Positions 36,263-48,200 of a stretch of 64,000 nt of DNA are shown piece after piece (position 1 is the stretch's first letter; each line of letters starts with the position of its first letter). A program made the position numbers and the translations under genes. The notes under the pieces are model-generated. The model had not been told where the DNA came from, did no database searches, and worked only from the letters and a program-made list of their open reading frames with translations. Source of the stretch: Bemisia tabaci (Eukaryota; Arthropoda; Insecta; Hemiptera; Aleyrodidae); contig NC_092793.1 of assembly GCF_918797505.1 (NCBI RefSeq), positions 48,782,243 through 48,846,242 on the forward strand, in the 5' to 3' direction.

Positions 36263-39200
36263 GTAAGTTCAATTACCTCGAATTTTACTTTTTTTTTCTT
36301 CTTTCTGTATCTCGTTAAGAATTTTTCCGCTGAAATAATTAGCTGCCACTCCTCATCCACCATCTTTTTTTAATTTTTCTTGTGCTTATCATTTTTTGTT
36401 CGTTTATTGTTAGAAGCCGTTCATAAATTACCAAAGGCACTTGGAAGTGGAATCAGGGTCGAAAGGATTCTTAAAGGAAGGGAAAATGTCTAGTATAGTC
36501 TATTTTTACGCAAAACGCCCATTTCATGAGGAAGAGCAAAAAAATTGTTTGCTTCCTCTTATTCAATATTCATATGAACTGAATTCAAAAACTCGGATGT
36601 TCGAGTAAACTGATGGAAAAACTCATACATTGAATTGCAGATCAGCAACTCTTCCTTTTTCTTTGCAGCACCTTAAGTTTTTATGATCAGTATCGAATGG
36701 GATGGCATTTTATAGAATGCATAGTGATCTTTAAAAGAGAGCCGATTTGTCTTCAACTCTATTTCTTACTAAATTATTTGTTTACTTCAATTTAGGAGGG
36801 GGGAGGGGTTAGTCCAGCTTTATGGTTGTCTTGGGGGGAAGAGGAAGGGATCTAATAAGGTCACCCTCCTGACGTTAGGGCATAACTACATTTTGAGATG
36901 AGCCCTGTAATGAATATAACTCCATGCTATCCAGAGCTATTGATAAAGGAGAGGTTTGCCCTTACGCCGGGGGAGCGACAATAAAAGAGAAAACCGCCTT
37001 AAGTCATTCAGGACCAGTTTTCATCATTTTCCGGGGCCCTTCATGTATTATGACAAGCTTGTTCTTTTATTTATTATTATATATTTTTTCGGCTTTCCCA
37101 CCCCCATATCAGAAATTTGCCAGCCATACCTCGGTCTCCTCTAAAAAAAATGTCAAACTGCGCTTAGCGTTTCCCCCTAAATTCTACGGAGGAAGATATA
37201 ATACATTTTTGTAGCTTTTTCGCTCCTCTAAAATTTGAAACAGCAGGCGTTTTAGCCCTACTTTAAATTTAGCTTGATCCTCTCCTCCCTCTTTGCTTTT
37301 GGTAGAACCTTGTACAGTCCCCCTCCCCCACCTCACAATGAGCCTTCAGGGCAAACTTTAGTATTTTGAGAGGATATCATTTCTCATGGCAAAGTAATTC
37401 ATCCACAAATTGCAATTTCATGCGATTTTTTTAGTATAATTCGTGAAACCTGTGTCGCCGTTTAGATTCGACATGCGGAAAGCAGTTGCTTTCAAAAGGA
37501 AATAAATCAATTAGTACACGGTGGTCCATAAGTTCCGGATCATGACCCCTGTAACTGTTGTACAAATTGAGACAGAGACTTGAGATTTGCTGAGTATTCT
37601 GGTGTCAAAAAAACAACTCTTGGGAGTTTTGAGAACCCCAAAAGTTTTCAGGGACGACCCTGAAAAGAGGCAAGAACTTTAGGAGTTATAGAAATGGATG
37701 CGGGATTTTTTATATCACCCTGTATATGAGCCTTGAGGTCCGTAAAGATATGCTAACCAGCGGCGCCTGAATCGTCTAATCAATATCGAATAATCTTAGA
37801 AGCCGTTCAAGGATTATGTAACGCATTTTCTCCGATTTTCTTACCCCCTTCTTTGTAACGCACCCGTAACCCAGCCCCCCTTTTGAATTGCATAACGCTG
37901 GCCTGACCCCCCCCCTCCCCCATTTTCATTCGGGAAGGACATGATTTTCAATATGTTGCACGTTTTTTAAAATTATTTTTCCTCCGGCTCGGATTTGTTA
38001 CGTAACGCTGGGATTGACACCCCCCCCCCTTCCTGCCTTCTTGTAATGTACCATAACGCTGGCTCAAATCCGCTCTCCCCCCGTGCGTGCGTTAAGTAAT
38101 TCTTGAACCGCTTGATTGATGAATCTTATTTTAGAAGTGCTCTATATCGATTAAGTCCAGTTGATAACAAATAGGGAAACAAATCTACAGTGCTTGGATC
38201 ATTGAATCATCATCGTTGATTATGAACTAGGTCCTGTGAAATATCGATGAAAAATTTGATAAATCCTTAGACATTTTACGCGGGATACTTGCACGTATAC
38301 CCCCAATATAACCCCATTTTTATCTGAAAACAAGTATGATGTAAAGCATAAGTACTTCACTACCATGCGAAAAATTACAGTCAAAAAACTTGAGTGACTT
38401 GACTCGAATAACTGTCATAACTTAAATATAATTTATTAATTTGGACGGTAATTTTTGATTAAATCATCAATTTACTTAATACAGTACTCTTTCCATAACG
38501 ACTTTCATTATAACGATAATATCTCTATTACGAGAACCTCTCTGTAACGAGAAAATCGGCCGATACCTTTGGGCTCTCGTTATAGAGAGAGATATTAACT
38601 AGATATTTAAACAAGTGGCGGTTGGGTATCGCAGAGCGCAAAAAAGCGCCTATAAGAGCGACGCGACATGTTAATAGGTTAGTTTATCTATGAAAAAATC
38701 AATATTAAACTTCCCATTTATTAAAATATCGAGATTTTAAGCTTACTTTAATTTTAAATCATCCCTAATCTTGGGATCAATCAATAAGCAGATCTCGAAA
38801 CTTTCGTTACGTAATTGGAATCAGAGTGAGCTCCGTATTTTTACTTAGTTGCATTTCTGGTTTCCGGACGGAACGGACGGAACTTGACCCGAAGCCAAAA
38901 GTGCATTTCAAGTGGTGCTCGACCTCCAGTGAATCATAGGCATCAAAATCCCAACCGATGCGAGGAGTGCAAACCGACGCCACTTGAGTGTGAATAAGCC
39001 CCATAACCAAACAAAGGAGATAAAACCAAGAAATAGTGCTTCTGTTCAATTTACACCATTTATAGTTGTGACTGATTTGGAGCTCGAGTGATAACGATAA
39101 ATTGAACGAGTAAACATGTTTTAGAGAGATTAAACTTATTTCATCGCGTCATATCAGTGACGCATAGTCATCGTAATTATTTACCTCCATTTAAAATGGA

Positions 39201-42200
39201 GCCAATTGAGACTTTCCAAAGATCTAAAATATGGTATAAAAATTACAATATCACCCAAGTCAACTGACAGCCCGTCATACCAGTTTTATTTTTCATAAAA
39301 TGGTTTATTTCACCAAAACCTAAACAGCTGTAATCACGAAAGGAAAGCTATACTCTTGGCGTCAAGCTTTCATTTTTACGACTTTTTATCTACACAGGAT
39401 TAGCAGACTTTCGGAATTATAGATAGTGAGAAAAAACATGCTTCTGTTCTGGGCTTTACCCGGCACAGGCGTTTCTTTCTGACTGTTCACCATTAAGGAG
39501 TGATGAAATTTTTAAAAAAACTGATAGACCTACTTATTGTGCTCAACAAGTTCTTTCCCTTGAAAAAATCGGAGGGTATAAATTCGATCGACATGAATCG
39601 ATCAAAAACTAAAATGTGAATAGATCGACGTGAACTGGTCGATACCGATTCGATTGACAAATCATTAAAAAACGGGTGTCCATTCGATCCGTCATGAATC
39701 GATCGGAAAATAAAAACGTGGACCAATCGGCGTGATTCGATCGACACCGATCCGGTCGACACCAATTTGATCGATAGCCGTGAATCAGCCAACAGATCCG
39801 TGAATCTATCGACAACTCTGGGAATCGATCGACTAGCCCATAAATCGATCAACAACCCCGTGAATTGATTGGCAAACCCGAGAATCTATCGAGTCGATGT
39901 CGATCGAATGACGTTGATCGGTTCACGTTTTTATTTTTCGATCGATTCATGCCAATCGAATCGACACCAGTTTTTCAAAAATTGTCGACCGAATCGGTGT
40001 CGACCGACTCATGTCGATCGATACCTTCCGAACATATCATTTTTTACACTTAACTAACAACCTGTCAAAAATCGGCATTTTATCCTTAGAATTGGCCTTA
40101 CTGAAATGACCAATCATCAAGCTGGGAAGAAGGTGCAACGACAACGAATGCGCCGTTGAGTTACTTGGTTGAATTTTCGTGAGACGACAGGATATGCATC
40201 GTTCTACGATCCGTACGAATGACCTCTCGATGGTGATTAAATGATTCCGGTCAGTAAAGTTATCGGAAGTCCGCCCGCGGAGCTAATCGAGTCAATTAAC
40301 TTGCATCCACGACCGAACCATGACGTCTACGCTTGTCCGTCACTCGGAGAAATATTCCTCGAATAAAAAATGAGGCTCGCCCCTCCTCGGTAAACAGAGA
40401 TAAATTAAAATTCGAAGCGGGACAATATTTGAGTTCAGTGGTTATGATGTGGTTCTTGTTCTCGTTCCTTTGTCTATCGCTGTTCGCAAGACAGCAGCAA
40501 GCACAACTCGGCGTTATTCAGCCACGGTTAACACGTACCTTTGGGTGCTTTAAGACTCATGATGATATTTACTACATCTACCGTGGCTTTGCAGTTCAGT
40601 TCGATGTCCTCCACTAATAGAGCGTTCTGAAAAAGCACCTTCCACTGAGCAGAAATGGATCGCATTTAGCAAAAAGGAACCAACGCGATTCCGGTGTTTT
40701 CAAAATTATGCGACTTCTTCTTTTCCCTTAAAAATACTTGTGCGGTATTCAAATTTACACACTCATTTTCCTTTAAAATAAGACATTCTCTTGTTAGGAA
40801 AAAAAAACTATTTGCTATACCTACTGGGATATTTTGTAGATAATTATAAAGAAACAACATTTTTACAACACTGTAATCACGCAAGCTCCTTTTTGCTAAT
40901 GCGATCCTAATATCGATGGCTGAATGTGAAAATGCGTATCTCAATTCGCAACCTTTAAAAATCTCCGACATTGTCCTATTTTCCAGAGCGAAAACTAGTT
41001 AAAATGTTTCCTTGCATTTCGTGTAATATTTTTGAGCGAGTGACGAAAATTCACAGAAACTTTTGATTGAAACTGTCGGTTAGTTCTCCTTAAAAAAAAT
41101 AAAACATAAGAGACTTAAATAGCCGCAATCTGAGATAAACTGTTTTCAGCTTTCGCTCTCGATATTTGAAGCACCCTTTGTGAAAACGCCTTTCCTTCTA
41201 CTTTGAAACGTTCTGTTTCAACCCTCGCAACTAAGCATAGATCATCCTAATTGTTTTTGGCATCTATTCAATTAACAATCAGAGTTGTAACGTTTCAAAG
41301 GTTACCATCCCAGTTCCCACAGAAAAACAAACATTTAGATCATTAACTTTTAAATTAAAGAGCGTATAGAGAGGTGGAAGCAAGATGACGTTCCGAAATT
41401 TTCTGAAAATATCCATCAGGCTATGAAGAGTATCCTCACAAAATTTTTAAGTCCGAAATGTGCTCAATTTTCTGTTGAAGGGACTCAATATATCGATCGC
41501 AGGGATGCGAGACCACGTACCTCCGTTCGCGACGTTGCAGACTTCCAGTCATACTTCATTTTTTCTTAAACTGATCAAAGTAATTTTATGAATACTTCTT
41601 TGTTTTTTTTTCTGTCATAGTAGAATATTCCCGTAGATATTTCAAGCTACCTTTAAAGTTGACTTGTTCCTCTTCAAAAAAATTAACTAAATGTAGAGAT
41701 TTTGAAAAATCGTAATGGAAATACGTGGTGTCGAACTTTAGCCATCAATATGAAGAAATTAGGCGAAGAGTATAGCAAGTCGACTACTTAATGCCGCCCA
41801 TGTGATTTCGTAAACGATACTCCTGTAAACATCAGAACTTTAGTATCGTAGAATATTTTGTATCACCATACGTCAGCGCTGTTAATCAAGTCGTATTTGC
41901 GCTCTGATCAGTTTGAAATATAATGAATGAGCTGTGAGTAAATTTTAAGAAAATCAACGTCACTCAATTTATGAAACACGCAGAGGTCAAACACGACGCG
42001 TTTATCATCAAAGCAGTTTATCTTCTCAGTTTTAATAATAAATTCCTATTATTACTCACGCACTCAAAGGAGGCACCGATAGAAAACAACTTACCGACAA
42101 AAACAATGTATGTCGTCCGTTGCAGTGGCGCAGCGAGGAGTGAATCGTGGACTAGCTATATTTTTATATTCGGAGCTGTAGTAAAGAATCGATTATCAAG

Positions 42201-45200
42201 ATATTTACTGCGAACATCCTAATAAATGGCAGAACAATCGTTTCATCGCGAGACACTAGCAGTAAAGCTCGCCGCGCGATGACACGAGCGTTTTAAAGAA
42301 GTTGGACGTGAAATTTTCGACTAAAACTGCAAATTTTGATGTTCATTTCTATACATTGTATGGGGTTCTTCTCGAGGGAAACTTTTCGAGAAAATCAATG
42401 AAACCACCTCTAAAACCTTTATTTTTCGTAATAACAAACTGATTTGACCCTCTAATGGTGCTACATTTGGTTCAACTGATCTCATTGACTCGCTTCATGG
42501 AGTGCCGTTGGTGAGGCAGTCAGCGTCTAAAGTCAAAATGCCTTCACTTGCGTACGTATGCAAAACGGACATCCATGGAGCCCGAATAGTTGCATCCAGG
42601 AGTTACTATGAAATTCGTTTATTATCTGTCGCATGCGACGCTAACTGAAGCTTTGCTCGTTTACTTTCTTTTACACCTTAACTTATTTCTGGCGTTGCCT
42701 ATTGTGTCGATGAAGTAAATCATCACTTATTTTTATCGCAGCATTGTAAATTTTCCGAAGAAGTGGTGCTGGCCCTCAATATTGCAAAACATTAAGTATT
42801 TTTACCCGACATGTACCAGAAATGTGAGCTGCGTCTAATTGATTCATGTTCCAGCAAATATTAAATACACACTGCACTGCACGTATCCTAACTGACGTGC
42901 AAATCTTCATGAATTGGTGCAATGCAGCATCAAGAAATATGCAATCGTAGATGAGATTGAGGAAAAAAGCGAGATTATCCTATCAAAACAAATGAATATC
43001 TTCCTTCTCAGTGCCCTTTTTGATTTATAAGTGCCGATATGAGAAACGATTATCCTCTCCAACGATATTGAGGAATCGTGTAGCACTTGATGGAAAAGCC
43101 CAAGTCGAGCGGACCCTTAAATCACTCCTGATTAGAGATCTGCCGTCTCATTTCGTCGCTTGGCTGACATAAGGGTGTAACTATATATTGAGATGAACCC
43201 GGGAGAACATTGAATTGTATGGGAGACAGGGTTCATTGCGGAGTGTAGTTAAGTCCTTATGTCAGGTAGGCGACGATTTATGCCGTTTATGAATATATTT
43301 ACCAATTGAGCCTCTCCCTGGGATCTGATGATCGAATTTCAATTTGCAAATGGAGGACTATCCAGTACGTTGCCCGGCAGTTGGGAAACAGGTGCATAAG
43401 GATCTCCCGAGTGATAAAATGTATCCTCTCGTTCTAACGCATCCTAATTTTATTAATCAAGTTATTTTAGATAACACAGCAGCAGTGTTAGGTGCGTGAT
43501 ATGACTATTTAAAACATTTCGCCACCTGATGATTGCAGTTCTGTCTGCGGCGAACAGTGATTTTCGGATTAAATCGATTTTGTCTCCTCCTAATTTGCGT
43601 TCATGGAGATAACATACTGCTGATTTGAAAATGGGATGCTTCAGCTTCTTGTGTTAAAAAAGTGACGGTGTCACGTTTGCTTTGGAACTATCTTTCAATT
43701 GACTGCATGCCCATGCAGGACTTAAATGTGGATTATTAAATAGGAATTTTGAGGGAGGATTTGACACACAGAGAATGCAGTCAAGTTCTTTGCTGATACT
43801 TTATGTATCAGCCCTCAGCTGTCCTCCTCACTAATATCATTTCTAAAATGGGATTGTGTCTTAAAAAAATAAACTATGACTAGTTTTTCCCAGGTTTTTT
43901 CGATAATCAAGAAAACCATTTTTCCAAGATAATACGAAGCTGCTTGCCTCTTTAAAAATATTTCCACAAAGTACATGACATCAAAGAGGCGCGAAGACAT
44001 TTAATATTAATTGAATAATGAATGTTGCTGAAAAAAGTAACGAATCTGGAAAAAATAAGTTAAAAATACTGTGCAAATGTTCTGATGAAGAAAAGAGTTA
44101 ATAATTTCGCAAACTAAAATTATGAGATAATGCTGGAGAGATCATCAAATGAAAGCTAAGACAGTTAGTAATTAGATACTGTTAGATACTTCAGAAAAAG
44201 TTTGCCTTCTTATTGTGAAGGAACACATCAAATTATAAGAATGACTTTTCAACTTCTAAACTTAGGATCTTTTTTTCCCCAAAATGTTAACCTCCGAGCT
44301 TTTCATTACATCTCTGAAATAGAATATTGTTATGATATAATGATATATAGATATATATGATCTTATTGTTATGATATGTATTGTATAATATTGTTAAGAT
44401 TCGTTTAGTTAATTGTACATCTTAACCAAGTTTGATCCATTGACCATCATCAACAACAGCCGTTAATTGTATGTGGAGCATATTAAGCTCCTAACTTTCA
44501 AAAGTAATTCATGTGGGAGGTGAAAGGGTCAGGTCAAGTCGTGAAATGTTCGGGTGCTCGCCGCCCCCCCCCCTCCCTCAGAATATGTAACATCTCATCA
44601 TTATATTTTAGATTTCATTTTTAAAAGAACAAAATTAAAAATGGTGATGTACAGTATAGTTGAAAGACATCAAGTCAACATTTAAAACAACTTTAACTCG
44701 CTCTTTAAGGAACTACATGCCGGACAATTACCTCGATGGCTCTATCCCCTACACAAGATCTATTTTCTTCTAAAGTTCATATATTCCCACGCGTAGCAGG
44801 TGTTTACAATACCTACGTAATAAGCCGATCTATGACATTCCTTGATAGACTTTCTTATATTTTGCAAAGGTGTATTTGAGCCTCACGAGTTCAAGAACCT
44901 AAACACGAAGAAAGTATGGCTGCTGCTGGCGAAAGGTCTAGCAGAGCTTTGTGGAACTGCAATCCTGCTCAGCATTGGCTGCATGTCCCTGATCTCAAAC
45001 TCAGCTGGAGGCGTTCAGGATCATCTTAGCGTTGTCATCTCTTTCTCATTTGCCATTGCAACCTCTATTATTGTAAGTAATTGTATCGTCTTTTATCTCC
45101 ACTTTCCCATTACTTCTTAATTTGCACTCGAATGTTTTTTTAGGGACTAATCCGTGAATGATAAATCAAATTTCTGTTGAGAAGAACACGGTCTATAATT

Positions 45201-48200
45201 GGACCACATATTTTGCAATCAGAGACTAAATTTCCTAATCATCCGTAAAAATACATATGTGCACAGGAACATTTATGTTGTTTCTAAATTAAGCCAGAAA
45301 TGGTAGTTCCTAATTGCAAAATGTATTCCAATTATAGGGAGGAGTATAACTCTAATATAGGGAAAAGGTTGGTGACAGGATGTTTCGCAAAAAATGAGGG
45401 AGTGTCAACTCCCTGAAGGGCTTTGGGAGATATGGGGGACTTTGGCGGCTAGGTGTCGCACAGCGGCAAGTATGTATGTACATATGTCCCTAATAGCACA
45501 CAGAAAGAGAACTTTGTTTTTAAAGTGTTCTTTTGATCTATGAGAAACAGATGTCTAGGAACATGAAGAAAAAGTACGCTTGTAATTACGGCTTATACAG
45601 CCGAATATTTCCTTATTTATGAACTTCATTAAAACTTGTTATCTTTCAGATATTTGGACACATTAGTGGCAGTCACATCAATCCTGCGTTGACGGCTGCC
45701 GACGTTGTGAGAGGTGAAAAATCCATATTCATGTTCATCTACTACACTGTAATGCAATGTTTCGGTGCCTTTGTTGGATACAGCATTCTAAGGGTAAGTA
45801 CACGGTGATAGTTCATGGTGATGATATGCACAGGAAAACGGTTTGTGTCTCAGACCCAAAAAAGGTTTCAACAATAGCAAAAATCTTCTCATCCGCTCTT
45901 TCCTACGGTCATCAAGAGTCTTCCGCCATTTTTTGAGGTCCATAGAGGTGTTTGAAACTTAGAATTCATCCTCTCTCTATTAGTCTGCTGTGCTGAGAAA
46001 AAACGCCGTATGAACATTAGAGAGTTGGCAGTCCTGTCTTTGCTTTTCCGAATGAGTCCAGAATATTTTCTTTTGAGATTTTCAGATAATTTAGCGATCC
46101 GATCGCAAGTTAAATTTTCTGAAAAATTAAAAGAAAAATATTTACGAATTTCCTTGGAAATTCATATTATACCGGAAGAAATTTGGCAACATCTGAAGGC
46201 TCTTAAGGCTTTCTTCCTTAGCACGGTAGTAAGGTATTCTGGGAGGGCGGAGTCTGTAACATACATCGATGGTTAAAGTGCAATATCACGTATCTCATCC
46301 GTTTGCGACGTTGCAGACTTCCTGCCGTACTTTTATTCTTCTTTAGAGAACTAGTCAACGTAATCTCTTGAAAACTGACTTGATTTTTTTCCTCTCTTAG
46401 TGGAATAGCCAGTATAAATTTCAAACTCGAAAGTTGGCTTGTCTCACTTCAAAAAAATACAGTAGGATTGAACATTTTTAAACACCGCAATGGAGATACG
46501 TGGTCTCGCACTTTGGTCATTGCTACTCAAAGTACAGGACAACATTTAAGAACCTCTTTCATGTTTTAAATATGGTTTCTCTGCTTTTTGCCAACCATAT
46601 TGGATTTGTTTAGTGGGCGAAAGAGTGCAGCACAGCATTTTTTCAGTGTTCCCGGGTGCTCCGTCTGCGAGATCCGTACGCTCTAAAGCTCTCCGTGCTG
46701 TTATTGGCTATACTACTCCGTTATTCTGTGACGTCAACTCAAGCGTACGGATATTTTCGATAGGGAAACGTTCTCCCGGAAGCTTCTGGTCCGTGCGCAG
46801 TCCGTGCTGGTATAGGGAAGATCCGTACGGCACGGATATATCCCGAGACAAGAGACCCTCCACTGGCCTCTTGGCGACAGGTGGAAGCTTTTACTTTCGG
46901 GGATTCAACAATTCCTTATGGACAATTTTAAGGGAGCGACAGTCATCACTCTTATTTTGGCTGTTGACCTACCCGCATGGTGGATGATGAGCCTTGGAAG
47001 ACGTTAGGAGCCAAACAAGTTTCCCAAACTTCGGCTTGTTTGCAAAACGAAACTGCCAACACGTTGTTAAACATCAACCATGTAGGTAAGTCAACAATAG
47101 AATGCTGAAGTCCCGAAAGTAAAAGTTTACACCATTACCAAGATACTAGTGGAGGGTCTCTCGTCTCCGATATATCCGCACGCTTGGGATCACTGATTTT
47201 TTTTACCAGGGTTCCGTGGGTTTTCGCTCCCTCTGAGTAATTTGTTTGTTCGCAGGTGCTTGTCCCGAACGAGGTGCTAGGTGAGAAGGAGGCTGGTTTC
47301 TGCTGCAATGCCGTGGATCCGCGAATGAGCACGGCCCAGGCCGTCGGTGTGGAGATGCTCATCACTGGGATTCTCTCCCTCGTTTTCTGCGCCGTACAAG
47401 ACACGAAAAACCCTGATGTCGGACAAACCGTCGCCATCAAATTCGGTGTTGTCTGCGTCGCTCTTCTCGTACCGGCGGTAAGACTAATTGAATCGTTTGT
47501 CTCGATCATAGAGTACATAGAGTCCTAATGTAGATGGGAGAGCTGGCGCCAAGTTCTGCTCGACGAGTTCCGAGCCCGGTGTGCGCCATCACTTTTTCGA
47601 TACATGTTCGATCCAAAATGGCGGTGTGGAATACGTGATAATTCCTATCTTCTTTGCTAACATCGGATGGCCGGGTGCCCGTAATCGAAAACGTATCGAA
47701 AAAGTGACCTTTTGCTTGAAATTTTGAGAAAAAAGTGTGTACAATATCACATCACACATAGATTTATGTGTCTCAGAATCCGAGATCAAGAAAAAAAAGT
47801 CATGCCATAGAGAGTTAATGACTGTGAGGCTATAAGGACAGATTCTACCACTTTTTGTTGGTAAAACCTCTTGTCAAAGCAATGCTTTAAATGCTATTTT
47901 TAAGGATTTTAGGGCTTGTATGATATACAGAGGCGTGGTGTGCTTTGTGATATATAGATTATTTTGGCATTTATACCTATGGAGAAGAATCGATAACAGG
48001 GTGTCCACAACGAACACCGAACAATCGATTATCCATATTTTCCCATTTTAAGCTATGGTAAAGAATTGATTAATAAATCGATTCTTTACCATAGTTTCAA
48101 ATGGGAAAATATGGATAATCGATCATTCACGCCTCGCCACTTATGATGTTTATTGCACGGTCTAGGTGACATTTTTGTCCTTGTGGGACACTCCATAACT

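Noticed and set aside
46613..46987. 124-codon open frame in AQP-B intron 3
   Set aside because: GTG start, lies in an inverted repeat, no recognisable domain.
47135..47518. 127-codon minus-strand frame
   Set aside because: Shadow of AQP-B exon 4 on the opposite strand.
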